This document shows positions 37,041-49,763 of a stretch of 64,000 bases of DNA, one piece after another. The position numbers and the translations under genes are program-made. The notes below the pieces were generated by a model. That model saw nothing but the letters and a program-made list of their open reading frames with translations. It made no database searches and was not told the origin of the DNA. This DNA is from Molossus alvarezi (lineage: Eukaryota; Chordata; Mammalia; Chiroptera; Molossidae): the NCBI GenBank assembly GCA_037176705.1, contig CM073891.1, positions 91,532,327-91,596,326 on the forward strand, given 5' to 3'. How positions within the stretch are numbered: position 1 is the first letter of the stretch; every line of letters begins with the position of its first letter.

Positions 37041-37393
37041 TGTAGTCGATAGACTAATGGCCCTCCAAAAGATGTCCACATCCTAATTCTCCGTACCTGT
37101 GAAAATGGCAAACGGCCCTTTGTAGTTGTGGTTTAGGTAAAGATTTTTGAGGTGGGGAGATTTTCATGAACTACCCAGGTGGGTCCTTGAAGTCCCAGGG
37201 GAAGGCAAGAGGGCTGAAGTGGGGCCACGGGCCAAGGACTGTTGGCATCTACAGGAGCTGGAAAAGGTAAGGAAAACGCCCTGCTTGCTCATTTAGATTT
37301 CTGAGCGCTAGAACTGTAAGAAAATGAATTTGTGTTGTTTTAACCCACTAAGTTTGTGACAGTTTGTTGCAACAGCAATAGTAAACTAATATA
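37041..37393 (+). repeat. MLT1-type solo LTR (ERVL-MaLR), ancient
   Basis: Matches the MLT1 layout throughout: tgtagtcgatagactaatgg near the start, aaaagatgtccacatcctaa, a gaactgtaagaaaatgaatt block, tgttgttttaacccactaag, and the terminal agtaaactaata. Strongly diverged, with no internal viral sequence visible nearby. Confidence 0.7.
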
Positions 37394-39010
37394 CCAATTA
37401 ATCTGAAAATGTACACAAGAATAATTTTATAGAAAAATACAAACTACCAAAAATAACTAAAGAAGAAATTTTTTAGAAATCTAAATAGAAGTGTAATGTT
37501 AAAGAAATCAAAGCATTTATCATGATCTACCCACAAAAAAACACTAGGCCATAACAAATCCAAAGAAATAAGTATACATATATACACAATATCTGGAATA
37601 AATATACATTTATACAACATGTTTGATAGTTACACAATTTATTTTATCAAGCCAGAATAACCTTAATATCAAAATCAGACAATGACAGAAAAAGTATAGG
37701 CTTATTTACTTATATATTACATTATTCATTTATATACACTAATTAATTATATTACATGAATTAATTCAGTAAACATATATTCTGCCCAAATTACGTAGGG
37801 TAGACTAGTGAACAAAATAAAGGTCTGCTCTTACTGAATTTATATTTTCTTGGGAAGATAGGCAATAAACAAATAAATATCTACTGTCAGATGATAAGTG
37901 TTATGAAGAAAAGAATAGAGTAGGGAATGCAGTAATTAATGGGGAAAGGCTGTCCCTTTGTGGAGATGGTAGTACAAGTTTTTATAAGTGATTTTTTAGT
38001 ACTTATACACTTATATTCAGTAATCCCAAAGAAAATCCTGACAAATTCAACACCACCTGTTGTTGTTTTTTAAATATAGCACATAATAGGGCTATGTCCC
38101 AGGAATGCCAGGATACCTTAACATTTACAACACTTTAAAAATAATTTATGAAATTGAGATATTGAAGAACAAAGATATTTATCTCAACAGATTCAGGAGA
38201 AACATTTGGTTAAATTCAATCATCATTTTTTACTAAAACTATTAGCAAACTATAGAGAAGTTTCCTTAATGTAATAAATGTTAATAAAATACAGCAAACA
38301 ATGTCAATATATCAAACATTAGAACACAACATGGACTACTTCTATAAGCACTGTAGTGAAAGTACTTAATAATAAAATAAGACAAGAAAAAATGAACATA
38401 AAGAAATAAAGTTGGTGTCATTTGTCGATGAGATAAACCTACAAACAAAATCTGAGAGACTTTAGTTTGTAGAGCTACCGATTGTATCTCACTAGATCTC
38501 AAGGCTTATATAGCTACAATAATATAATAGCATGATGTTGGTGTAGGGTTGGCCAAATAGACAAATGGAAATATAACAGAAAAGAGGGAATTGTGCATAA
38601 ACTGATGTGGAAATTTGATCTAACAAGAGAACTGCCCTCACATGATAGAAATGGTTGGACTAGAGTAAAAAGAACATAAAAATTGTACTGAAAAAAATGT
38701 AACTGAAAAAGTTGACTATCCATATAGGAAAAAATGAAATTAGGTTTTCTTCTTCATACTTTATATAAAAAACATTTCAGATTAAAAACCTTTATGTAAA
38801 TCCTAAGCATTTAAAACTTTGAGAAAAAACTTTAGAAAAATGTCATTATGACATCAGAGAAATATTTCATAAGTAAGACTCAAGAAGCAAAAGTATAAAA
38901 AACAATAATGATAAGTATGTCTATCTTAAAATTTTACATTTCTGAATCAATAAGGACAACATCAGCAAAGTTAAAATCAAGCCACAAGTGGGAGCAGACT
39001 GTGGGATAGG
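37394..39010 (+). mobile_element. Ancient L1 ORF2 fragments, decayed
   Basis: Nucleotide phrases of L1 ORF2 in order: caaactaccaaaaataac (37440), aagccagaataaccttaata (37650), tgtcccaggaatgccaggat (38095), ttggccaaatagacaaatgg (38549) and aagccacaagtgggagcaga (38979). All frames are broken. About 37740-37990 between them looks like a separate old repeat (acttattcagtaaacat-type start, gataagtgttatgaagaaaa). Confidence 0.65.
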
Positions 39011-41079
39011 AGGAGTGAGATGGGAAGCTGGCTACTAGTGAGAGGAGAGCCTAGCTCAAGTCAGTCTGTTAAGGACACACACTGATGTTATGGTACATTA
39101 GTCTACTGTGGTACTACTGTCTACTGGAAATATAAAATACGCATCCAGACCACTTGCTTAGAGCTGAGTTATTGTTATATAAGTAATCATAACGAAGTAA
39201 TTATTTATATTGATGTGCACATACATTGATAAAATTCTCAAGGGGGCTTGCTAAGATGCCCCCCAGCAGTATACCTGTTTGGGACCCACTTGTCTGGACT
39301 GAGAGGTGCAGGTAATGTGGGAACACACAAGCCTGCTGTAAACTTGAGGTTCTTTACCACCATTTTATCATTTTCTGTCAAATAAACCACATTCCACAGA
39401 GATCTTTGGAATTTGCTTTTTGTCCTGCAACTTAGAAAAAAGGACTAGTATCTAATATCTACATAAACACGTACAAACTGAAGGGAAAAAAAAAAAAAGA
39501 GACTAACTGGAAAGAAAATGGATGAAAGACAGGATCAGAAATTTCACAAAAGAGGAAAATCAAGTAACTAATTTTTATGATATATATATGAATGGGAAAA
39601 ATACACTACAGCTTCACAATATTAGTCCTCCTGGAGATAGAGGGATGGAAATGAAATGGGAGAAAGCTGTAACTGTAGTATTTCATTTCTTAAACCAAAA
39701 ATTCAGGAGGGGATAATCTGGGTTAATTGCGGAAAAACAAATACAACAAAAAAGTTGGCAAAATAAAACCAGGGCTATTGCCTCCCCTCCCCTCTCATCT
39801 CATTAGTTTGAAATGGGAGCTCTCATATCCTCCTTTTGGAGGAGCAAGTAATCTGTTAATACCTACAAAGTTATATATGTAAGCTATTTTTATATCCTTT
39901 TTACTAGATAACATTACTATGTCAGTAATTTCCACCTCTTCCAAGAGAGAACTCCAAGCTCAACAGGAAAAATTTTCTTGCATCCTTTCCAGAAACTCCA
40001 TTGTAATTGACACATGTTTGGCCTGAGCTGGGCATCATTCCCAAAGTGATCAGCTGCAGAAATGAGGTCTCCAACCTGGGGAGTGGTTTAGGAAAATCCT
40101 GGAGGCAGGGTTGCCTGTGCTTGTCTGAGATGATACCTTGTGGTTAACTCATAAGAAGTTGAACAATGATGCCTTCCTACTTGAATGTCATGCTCTGTCA
40201 TCTTAAATAAAGACTTAGTGACCGTGAATTAAATAACAGAGAACTCCACTCTGTTGGAACCTGGGACAATGTCAATCAGCTATCTTTTGGGAAACACAAT
40301 TTTCTTTTCAGTAAAACAAGGATACTCATACCTGGTCTCAGCTCTGCCTACCCAAGTTGTTATAAAATTTAGGCATATATGAAAAGACTTTATAAGTGTA
40401 CAATATTTGTTCTTGCTTTCAGTAATTCAACTATTTCTTGCTATTAGCAAAATTTAAATGCTATCAAGAACATATAAGCCTTGCTTACTTAGTCTAAAGT
40501 AATGAGTTTATTTTCTAAGTTAGAAAGTATTCAGTGCAAAACAAAAAATGTCTTTCAAATCTTTTCCTAAAGCTTATCTCATCTGTAATTATATTTTTTA
40601 AATTAAAATTGTCACAGCTTATCTACTTCTGTAGGTTCTAGTTTAGAAATATAAATCAGAAAATATGTTGGCTAATTATTGTCTGGTTTACATGAGAGGT
40701 CATTTATCTGTACAAAAACTGATTTGAACATGGATTTTTCTGTGTCAGCATTCTGTAGGGTTTATAATATACAACATTGATTTTTTTATATACAAAAGAG
40801 AACATGTAAATTATTACCTGTCTTGGCATTTATATATAATCTATTAACTTCATTTAGTGTTTGGTGTGCTGAAATAGGACATATTACAAAATAGGAGAAA
40901 TGACTATTTTAAGTTTTAAGATACATCATTGAAGAGGGAAAGAGTTACTCAGCACTCAGTCCACTTCTCAAATAATTTTTCTTTTATTTTGGCTTCAGAG
41001 AATCCAAAAGGATCATTTCTCTGAAAGAAATTATAACATTAAACCAATAGGTTGGTTATTCTTTTCTGAGATTCAAAGT
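39011..41079. other. Non-coding stretch, nothing recognised
   Basis: AT-rich with short incidental frames (for example 39522-39716). Confidence 0.5.
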
Positions 41080-41089
41080 ATGTCTTTTT

Positions 41090-41332
41090 TTTTATTTTTA
41101 TTTTTTTTATCCTCATCCAAGGACATTTTTCCATTTTTTGTTCAGATAGAGTGGGAGGGAGAGAGAGAAAGAGAAACATCGACATGAAAGGGACACATCG
41201 AGTGGCTGCCATCCACACAACCAGGGCCGGGGACAAACTGCAACCGAGGTACATGCCCTTAGCGGGAACCGAACCCGGGTCTCTCTGGACAGCAGGCCAA
41301 CGCTCTAACCGCTGAGCCAAACCGGCCAGGGC
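41090..41332 (-). mobile_element. VES SINE
   Basis: Minus-oriented full-length copy with little-diverged head (gctgagccaaaccggccagggc). Duplication atgtcttttt at 41080-41089 and 41333-41342. Confidence 0.94.
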
Positions 41333-41342
41333 ATGTCTTTTT

Positions 41343-42500
41343 ATATATATATAGATTGTGATTGCAAACTTTCTCAGTCCCTAAATTACTAATTGTTAAT
41401 TTGGAAGCGTCCATTGACATCCTTTCCCTTTGCCACATACAACAGCCCATTTAGAATTAATGGCAAAAATCGTACTGTTAAGGGTAAATCACCAATATGG
41501 TTATGTCTATCTCAAAATTCAATATCACTATATAATTATATAACATTTAATATGAAGGAACAATAACTAAAATGATTTTTTATTTATGACAGAAAAAAAA
41601 ATGTGTCTGCTGGGTTACATAAAATATGTTGGAACCACTACACCATACTGCATAGCCAAGTCTTTTTCCTTTGGAAAGAAACTTGAATGCAAAATGGGGT
41701 AAAATTAAAGATAAATTAACACACATACAACCATACATTCCAAACTTCAGCAGCTCTTCACGGAAGTAGATGCCCTGTGGAATGCAGCCTCATCTTTTGC
41801 TGAAAATCCACTGAAAAGCAAAGATACTAGTTGCCACTGAGCCATTAAAGATATAGCTGGAGAACAGAGCACCTGGGGCTTTAGGCCCTTATAACTTCTC
41901 AAATAATATATTCTCCCAAGTTATTACTTTACTTTAGTTTTAAATCCTGTAAATAATTATAATAAGCAGGACTTTTCAACAGTATCCAAAGAAAAATGTA
42001 GTATTGTAAAGATAAATATTTTATTTCCTTCTATTGTTTGGATCCATGTATATTGATTCAATAAGATTTCTTCTAAGACCCTCCAAGACAAATCCTCCTA
42101 TTCTACTATTGCTCTGGCTCTGATCAAGTATTATACTTTAAAACAGCTTTCTGTGCAATGTGGATAATGAAAAATACTCAAGTGTAAAAACAAATCAAGC
42201 CAAACTACAGAAGCATTCTCTTAAAAATTTTTAAATACTAGTTAATTTAAATTTTTAGCAAATGACTAGAATGTACTTTTTCTATACAAAACCAGCGAAG
42301 ATTATACATTTCTATGAGAAAACTGAAAAGCTGTGATAGAAGGATTTTAAAGGAGGAGCACATCATTGATTTGGATCTCTCAGCAATCTATTAAATTTGA
42401 GCTCCAGCAAAGAAATTGATTCAATGGCCATATCTAAACCTTGAGTCCTGGCATTTTTAGCAATTGCATTCTTGATTAGTAGTTGAAATATAAATGATGC
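41343..42500. other. Non-coding stretch, nothing recognised
   Basis: AT-rich; no gene-like frame or recognised repeat. Confidence 0.5.
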
Positions 42501-43281
42501 TGAGGCAGGATTGTGAGAAGCTAGGGAAATTCCTTGGCGAGTGGAATGGGGAAACTGAGACAGATAGCTGAACAAACTGGTCAAGCAATTTACAGCCAGA
42601 TACAGAAGTCCACCAGGGTGGGAAGCCCCAGGTGCCTAGCGACGGGCAAAATGGTGCCAGACCTCACCCCAGGGTGGCCTTTCCTCCTCTGGCATATCCC
42701 TGGTCATGCCCGTTAGACCCCTTGATCTTTCCATATTGCTAGTCATGCGGGTTGACCCCAATAACCTTTCCTCCCTAAAGATAACCCCTAGGTCCCAGCT
42801 GTACTTTAGCTCCAGCTACAGAAAAGCAGCAAAACCAAGTGAGTGACGCCAGGACCAGCTGCACTGACTAATGACTGTCCAATCAGCGGAGACAATGACC
42901 CTAAAAGGACACACCTGGAAAAGCTGATGAATATTCTATCAATTCCTCCCCTGGGACCTCCCCTAAAACTCCTCACCCTGAAAAAGCTCTTGGGAAGGAG
43001 GACCCAGCACAGCTGTCCCCCACCTGTTGCACCTTTCCTCCCCTCACTTCCGCCAGGTGCATTACTTCACCCTGCTCTCTCCTAAGCTCCACATAGCCTT
43101 CTTTCGCCTCTGTAACTTGTTTCCTGAGCCCGTTTCTTCTACTCTCACTTCTTCTACCTCTGTGACTTTCTAAATAAACTTTCTCTTATAGTTTGAGTCT
43201 TGGCTCTGCATTATTTCTTAGCTAAAACTCAAGTATTGAGGTTACTGAACTGAGGTCTCTTGTGACTCCACTGGTCTAACA
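42501..43281 (+). repeat. Probable endogenous retrovirus solo LTR
   Basis: A GC-richer block than its flanks, starting tgaggcagg and ending gtctaaca, the TG...CA LTR pattern. It holds a gtccaatcagc CCAAT-type element (about 42878), an AATAAA at 43173-43178 and a T-rich R/U5-like 3' part. The next bases, cctggtgctg, resemble a degraded primer-binding region. No gag, pol or env coding is seen. No target duplication was found, so the ends are approximate. Confidence 0.5.
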
Positions 43282-43439
43282 CCTGGTGCTGTTTTGTCAC
43301 CACCAACAGCTTCATGGTCACCCCTTCATGAGTTCAATATCCTCGGCATCCACCTTTGCGAGTAGGGAAGCCTTTCATTTCCACTCTCAGATAACAAAGT
43401 AGCCAATCAGTGCATATCATATGTTCATATGTATGTCCT

Positions 43440-43443
<4 letters not shown>

Positions 43444-43524
<81 letters not shown>
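43444..43524. repeat. Compound (TA)n(GA)n microsatellite
   Basis: About 22 TA units run directly into about 18 GA units. Highly unstable-looking and near-perfect. Confidence 0.97.
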
Positions 43525-43529
<5 letters not shown>

Positions 43530-44710
43530 CATACATATACTGATATGACTGAGGCCCCTTGTGGTGCTCTACCTTCTAGGGGAGGTGACCGTGATGACTG
43601 CAGGGTGTCCACAAGGGTGGCCCCTTTTGGCAGTGTAGAGAAGCATAGCTTCCATGATGCTTTTTAGCTCACTGGAGAAAAGAACGTACCTTTGCTCTAT
43701 GACAGACTTCTATTAATGTATATACTGGACTTCATAAAACATTTATTTATAAAATAAGAGAATGTGGCTGCTAAAAAGAAATTAAAGATCAATGATCCAT
43801 GCAGATTCTTCATTTTAGAAATAAGGACACAGAGCCACGTGAGTGAGGTGGTTTGCTCTCCATCATACAGTGCAGCACAAATAGACCTGGAATTAAAGAA
43901 CAAGTTCTTTGGGAGCGGGGAGGCAGGCGATCAGTCAGTGGGTCAGAAAGGCTTCCTGAAAGAGGTAGATGGTAACAGGGCAGGAAGGGAGGAATTAGTT
44001 ATTGAGGTGGGAGGACGAAGAATCCTTTTTTGCAAGCAGAGGAACCGACCCCAGCAAAGACAGAGAGAAGAGAAAAAGGAGGGTTATACAACAAGGTGCA
44101 GTTCGGTGTTGCTAGAATAATGCAGAATAATTTTTATCCTTAAAAAGCTTATTGTCGATTTGATTTTTTTTTAAGAGTCCTTAATATAGACAATAATTAC
44201 ATGATATTTAACTTGGAGATCCTTTTACCCTGAGTCTAACAATATTTAAATATTGATTAATCCTTTATGTATTCAACAGTGCTTACTGCTTACCTCCTCT
44301 ATAGTGGTGAATAAAACAGCTAGGGTCCATCTCAAGGAACTACACTGTAATCGAGAATTCAATCAAGGAAGTAGGCACTGAAGTAGAATCTACAATGACA
44401 AAGTTAGCTCTAGAATAGGGAATGTGGGGTTGCTCCTGAAAATATAAAGAGCTGTCTTAGGCAGACTGTATAATCAGGGTTAAAGTACATGCCCTTGAGA
44501 CCTACAAGTGAATGGGACAGGAGACAGGAGGGGAGAGTTGGACACACAGAGAAACTAGGACAGAGCTGAAATTCAACAAGATAGACATTACAATAGTGGC
44601 GGCAGTACAGTGTGGCTGGGAGCAGAGTGGAAAGTGAAAATAGGGAGAGGCAGGTCAGAGAGGCAATAAAGGGATACATTATGAATACATTTAAAAGGCA
44701 GTGGTGTTTT
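43525..44710. other. Non-coding; one MIR-like segment
   Basis: About 43790-43915 resembles an antisense MIR core (ttcattttagaaataaggac ... agtgaggtggtttgctc). Frames at 43764-44120 are incidental. No gene. Confidence 0.45.
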
Positions 44711-44955
44711 GCCCTGGCCGGTTTGGCTCAGTAGTTGGAGTGTTGGCCAGCAGAGTCTCGGGTTCGATCCTGGTCAAGGGCATGTACCTCGGTTGCTGTT
44801 GGGTCCAGACCCTGGTCCAGGTCGTGTGGGAAGCAGCCAATCGATGTGTCTCTCTCACACTGATATTTCTCTCTCTCTCTCTCTCCTTTCCATTCTATAT
44901 GAAAATAAATGGAAAAATATCGTCCAGTGAGAAGTTTAAAAAAATTTTTAAAAAG
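44711..44955 (+). mobile_element. VES SINE
   Basis: Plus-strand copy with gccctggccggtttggctc head, gggttcgatcctgg B box, CT tract and A-rich end. Flanking gcagtggtgtttt / gccagtgatttcc are an imperfect duplication. Confidence 0.92.
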
Positions 44956-45084
44956 CCAGTGATTTCCCCAGAGCATCCCCTACCTACAAGGATGGCTTGA
45001 GGGAAAGAAGGTAGTCATTGGAGGTACAAGAACCTTATCTAAACCATGATCCATCCTTTGTCTCAGCTTTTTTCTGCCCATAGC

Positions 45085-45148
45085 CTTTTTTAATTTTTTT
45101 TATTCTCACCGGAGGACATTTTTCCATTTTTGTTCAGATAGAGTGGGG

Positions 45149-45190
<42 letters not shown>

Positions 45191-45349
45191 TTAACGTGAA
45201 AGGGACACATGGAGTGGCTGCCTCCTGCACGACCCCAATGAGGGCCGGAGACCAACTACAACTGAAGTACATACCCTTAGCAGGAACCGAACCAGGGTCT
45301 CTCTGGTCCATGGGCCGACGCTCTAACTGCTGAGCCAAACCGGCCAGGG
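45085..45349 (-). mobile_element. VES SINE with expanded (GA)n
   Basis: Minus-oriented full-length copy with a GA tract at about 45151-45186. Perfect 11-bp duplication ctgcccatagc at 45074-45084 and 45350-45360. Confidence 0.95.
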
Positions 45350-45360
45350 CTGCCCATAGC

Positions 45361-46995
45361 TTTTTTCCTTTCTTCCAGCATCCCTGCTTCTTTTGCACCT
45401 GAAACATATGATAAAGTACACCTGACAACACCTTGTGACTTTGTGCTTGAAAGATTCAGTCATTAGAGAGAGAAAGATACTGACTTCCCTTTTAGTTCTA
45501 ATATCCCCAGGAAAGGGCTGGACACGGTCAGATAACCGTACCTGGATCTCACATGTGGCCAGAGAGCATGTGTAGACACCTTGAAGTTAAGTTACAGAGA
45601 AGTGAGGTCATAGAAATATTGCGGAGGCATTTCCCCACAATATAAAAAGCCTCAGGTCTTCACTTCATTGTTGTAATGATTGAAACGATAATGTATGTAA
45701 GATAAGAGTGTACCTTGATATGCAGTGGTACTCAGAAAGTAACTGCTTTTCAACTGATTTGTTTTAGTTGCTTGACTATCAATGAAGAGATTGAAGTTTT
45801 TACAAGGATCCTTTGTTTTGTTTTACCAACAGCCACACACACTTTTCTGGGAATTATGCCCACACAGTTTATTGTCTCATTACTGGCTCTGTCAAATCAA
45901 CCAAAGTTTGGCCAATCGCCCATGCCTGGAACTTTGCTCATTGGGAACGGCACAGAAGGAGGGTGTGGAGAGTGGCTCCACTTCGGATACAACCTGGGAG
46001 CTGTTGGCAGCCATGACTCCAATGAGGAGGAAGGCACATCGAAAAGCACACCGTAGCTGGGAAGACCGATGAAGGAGACAGAAAGAGAAACTCAGCAGAG
46101 CTCCAGGCCCTGGTTCTGTTCCTGACATCCAGCTGTCTCTCAGTCCTTGGACTCCAAAAATACTCCAGTGTTTTTTCACTTAGGTCCAATTGTGGTTTAA
46201 TTACATGCAGTCAAATTTGTCATTGCTAACATTCATTCTCTGTTCTCAAGCACTTTATTATACTTTTATCTGTACAAAGTGTCCAACCTTTAAGAAAAAA
46301 CTCTTAAGGATCATCACTGCAAAGACTTACAATGCACACTTTAAATCTAGGAGAGTAACTATATGTGGAACCTTAAACAATAGCAGAATTTTATACAAAA
46401 TTGTTAGATTTTCTAGATCTTGGATTTTTAAAATCTGTATAAGGCTTTTCTTACTTGTTGTGTTCACAATCCAGGGCGGATTTTGTACCTAGAAAGATTT
46501 CCTCTGTAGGCCTATAGAGGAGGGGAAGGAAGAAGAGAAGGAAAGTCGTATCCCTTTCACACCTTACCCACTGAATGACCACAGATCACCGTGAATCACA
46601 GCCCGTCTGTGGAGCTGTTATGGAAAGCTGACTCATATTTCCTCCCTTTTACTCTGGGTGTCCTTGAGGACACACAAAATGAATGGGGTCTGTAACCTCG
46701 ATCTTTAGCTAAGGAAAACAGGCTTATCTGACTCTAGCACAGAAAATGGGACATGTATAAAAAATGCATTTCTCCTCTCCTAGCTCAAGATGAAGAAAAA
46801 TGAAATGAAACAAGTACAATGTTTAAGAAAGATGTGGATTCATATTACAGAAAGAAAAATGATTGGAGGCAATCAGACAAGTATCTATTATTCACCACCT
46901 TTCTGTGGCACTGTGCTATGTGCCAAGGTAGTTCTTAATTTTGTGTTGTTCACAATCTAAAAGTGGGCTTCAAAATTATGGAACCAATAACAGAG
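45361..46995. other. Non-coding stretch, nothing recognised
   Basis: Overlapping frames on both strands at 45715-46189 (up to 113 codons) share no resemblance to a known protein and are treated as chance. No VES copies. Confidence 0.45.
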
Positions 46996-47009
46996 CATTT
47001 TTATTTCTA

Positions 47010-47259
47010 CTCTAATTTTTTTTTTTTTTTTATCCTTACCCAAGGACATTTTTGCATTCATCTTCAGATAGAGTGGGAGGGAGAGAGGGAGAGAGAAACA
47101 TCGACGTGAAAGGGACACATCGAGTGGCTGCCATCCACACAACCCAGCCAGGGCCGGGGACAAACTGCAACCAAAGCACATGCCCTTAGCGGGAACAGAA
47201 CCCAGGACTCTTCGGTCCACAGGCCGACGCTTTAACCAATGAGCCAAACCGGCCAGGGC
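47010..47259 (-). mobile_element. VES SINE
   Basis: Minus-oriented full-length copy with a 17-T tail. Perfect 14-bp duplication catttttatttcta at 46996-47009 and 47260-47273. Confidence 0.95.
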
Positions 47260-47415
47260 CATTTTTATTTCTAACACGTTCTGAAATTCTTTTAACTTCC
47301 GGTGCCATTTTTGAAAAACAATTCAATTTTGTGTTTTGTAGGATATTTTGTTGCTGTTCTATAATTGCTTATAAAAATACTAAAATTTTAAATGATTAGT
47401 AGGAAATATTTTTAA

Positions 47416-47617
47416 TGTTTTTATTGATTTTTTAAAGAGAGAGAAAGTGAGAGAAAGATAGAAACATCAATATGAGAAACATCAATTGGCTGCCTCCTGG
47501 GTGCCTCCCAACTGAGGATCGAGCCAGCATCCTAGGCAGGTACCCTGACTGGGAATCAAACCAGGACCTCCCAGTCCCTGGGACGATGCTCAATCCACTG
47601 AGCCACACTAGCTGGAC
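47416..47617 (-). mobile_element. VES SINE (second subfamily)
   Basis: Minus-oriented, fairly diverged copy: tttttattgattttt tail, gggaatcaaacc B box, head ending gagccacactagctgg. Duplication agtaggaaatatttttaa / agtatgaaatatttttaa at 47398-47415 and 47618-47635, one mismatch. Confidence 0.93.
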
Positions 47618-47691
47618 AGTATGAAATATTTTTAAAGTGTTGGAAATCTGCTCTTTTAATAGATGAAAATACTGTAAGAAAACATATTCTC

Positions 47692-47798
47692 GCCCTGGCT
47701 GATTTTACTCAGCAGTTGGAGCGTTGGCCTGTGGACCAGAGAGTCCCAGGTTTGATTCTTCCTAGGGGCATGTACCAAAAAAAGAAGCAAAAAAAGAC
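47692..47798 (+). mobile_element. Truncated VES: head plus its own A-rich tail
   Basis: The first about 85 nt of VES (47692-47776, head through the B box to gggcatgtacc) are followed directly by an A-rich tail (47777-47798). The roughly 110-nt body and CT tract are absent. A perfect 15-bp duplication, agaaaacatattctc, lies at 47677-47691 and 47799-47813, so the short form itself was the inserted unit. Confidence 0.9.
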
Positions 47799-47884
47799 AG
47801 AAAACATATTCTCAGACCATTATAGCATACAGTTCACCCAGATCATAAATGCTAGACATTTATCAGGTACCTACATATTACAAT

Positions 47885-48010
47885 ATTGAAAAGAGATCAG
47901 GGTTCTAATCTTGACTGTTTCATTAACTACCTGGCAGGATAATCTTGGGAGTGTCTCTAATCTTTCTATACTCATGTATCTTCATTTGTAAATAGTTAAG
48001 ACATTTAAAA
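47885..48010 (+). repeat. MIR-like SINE fragment
   Basis: A decayed MIR pattern: gatcagggttctaatcttga, attaactacctggcaggata and a tcttcatttgtaaatagtta end. Non-coding. Confidence 0.45.
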
Positions 48011-48076
48011 AATATAATACTCCAAAAAAATAATAAAATTTTCAAATGCTCATATAATTTCTATATTAGTGATTTA

Positions 48077-48287
48077 CATTTTTCATGTTAATCCTCACCT
48101 GAAGATATTTTCCCATTGATTTTTAGAGAGAGTGGAAGGAAGAGAGGAGGAGGGAGGGAGGGAGGGAGAGAGAGAAAGAAACACTGATGTGAGACACACA
48201 TCGATTTGTTGCCTCCTACACGTGCCCGGACAGGGTGGGCGATAGAACCTGCAACCCTTTTAACCACTGAGCCACACTGGCCAGGGC
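48077..48287 (-). mobile_element. VES SINE, diverged
   Basis: Minus-oriented copy with aatcctcacctgaagat tail, GGGA-rich tract at about 48149-48170 and head gagccacactggccaggg. Short flanking agtgattt repeats at 48068 and 48288. Confidence 0.9.
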
Positions 48288-48299
48288 AGTGATTTTATA

Positions 48300-49669
48300 T
48301 TATTTATAAAAATTTCTCTTTGGTACAAGAGTTTTGTGGAAAAGAAAAAAATTAGAAACTCTAATATGGGTCCACCAACATCACTACTAATATTTATGAG
48401 TTATATCAGGAATAGTGGTTCATTTTAAGTACATGTTGCTATAATTTTATATGATATATATACTATTAGCTAAAAACATGGACCATGTTTTACACTATTG
48501 TGTTATATGTAGCCCATGCATTTATGGATTGAGAATAACTGAAGAAATAATTGAAAATATTTATAGTGATTTTCCAAGTGTTACATCGTGTGCATGGTTT
48601 TATTTTTGTATATATATTTTTCAAATTTCTATAATAAACGTTATTTTTAGGATGAAGAAAAAGTAAATTTTTAAAAACATATTGTTCAGTTTGAATTAAC
48701 CACATTTTTAAATTCATTAATGCTTTTCATTCACCTACCCAATCACTAACTGTTCTCTGCAGACCAGACCCTGCTGCTCCTTCCCTGCTCCTTGAACTGT
48801 GTTGCTTACAAAGTCAAATCAGTTGGGTTGTTTCTTTACAAGTGAAAGCCAATTATACTTGTCACTCTAATTATTTAAATTAACATTATATAAAATCTAA
48901 TGAGGTAATTATGAAAATAAGGAGTTGTTATCTTTGAATATTTTATAAGAAAATTACTAAAATGCTATTAAATTAGGTGGTGGTGAGACAAGGTGAAATA
49001 TTATGATAAAAACTTACAATGCTTATACTTTTAGATTGCTTTACAGGTGATAAGTCCTTTTTCTACTGTAATGACTCAAACTGGAAATGTAAATGTGTTC
49101 TGGGTGTGGTTTATGCAAGAAAAATGATAAGGACTTTCCACCAGAAGACATTACTTAAAAGGTTAGTGAATATGTTTTATATGTAAATAAAGTATTTAAA
49201 GTATGTGTTAATCACTGTTTAATGAGTCCTCACATTCGGTCTTGTCATTTATGTAACCAACCATAGATTTTTTCCTTGAATTAGATAAGAGAATTTCCAT
49301 TATAACTTTTTAAAAAATAAATTCTATTTCAAAATGCTTAAACTCTTGAATATTTCCATTATAACTATTTATTTAGATACCAGTATGTTAAATAATGATT
49401 CTGTGGCTCCTTTCCTACTGTTTCTGTCTTATACTTGAGCCTCAAGAACTGCCTTTCTTTTAAAATCCTTTCATTGTCAACAAAGGACAGATACACCCTG
49501 AACCATAACAACTTACAGAAAACAGCCTGAACAAGATTATCCCAGAAGTACCCATTAACAATCTGCTTTTAATTCTGACTATTATTCTAATTACTACAAT
49601 TTTTAAGGGAATTTGTTTCTTGGTCAAATCAGTTCCTTCACCAAACTTTGGTTGTCTCCTACAGAGCAA
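48300..49669. other. Non-coding stretch, nothing recognised
   Basis: Strongly AT-rich, with only short incidental frames. Confidence 0.5.
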
Positions 49670-49688
49670 AGGATTATTACTATAGTTT

Positions 49689-49744
49689 ATAGTCTGAATT
49701 AAAAAAAAAAAAATTCTTTATTGATTTTAGAGAGAGAGGAAGGG
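49689..49744 (-). mobile_element. 5'-truncated VES SINE tail
   Basis: Only the SINE 3' end (ttctttattgattttagaga, then GA-rich) is present. A 19-bp direct repeat, aggattattaytatagttt (one mismatch), lies at 49670-49688 and 49745-49763, so the fragment is a complete short insertion. Confidence 0.8.
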
Positions 49745-49763
49745 AGGATTATTATTATAGTTT

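Noticed and set aside
45715..46189. Overlapping open frames of up to 113 codons on both strands
   Set aside because: Multiple competing frames, no start or splice context and no recognisable family. Most likely chance, possibly in an old repeat.
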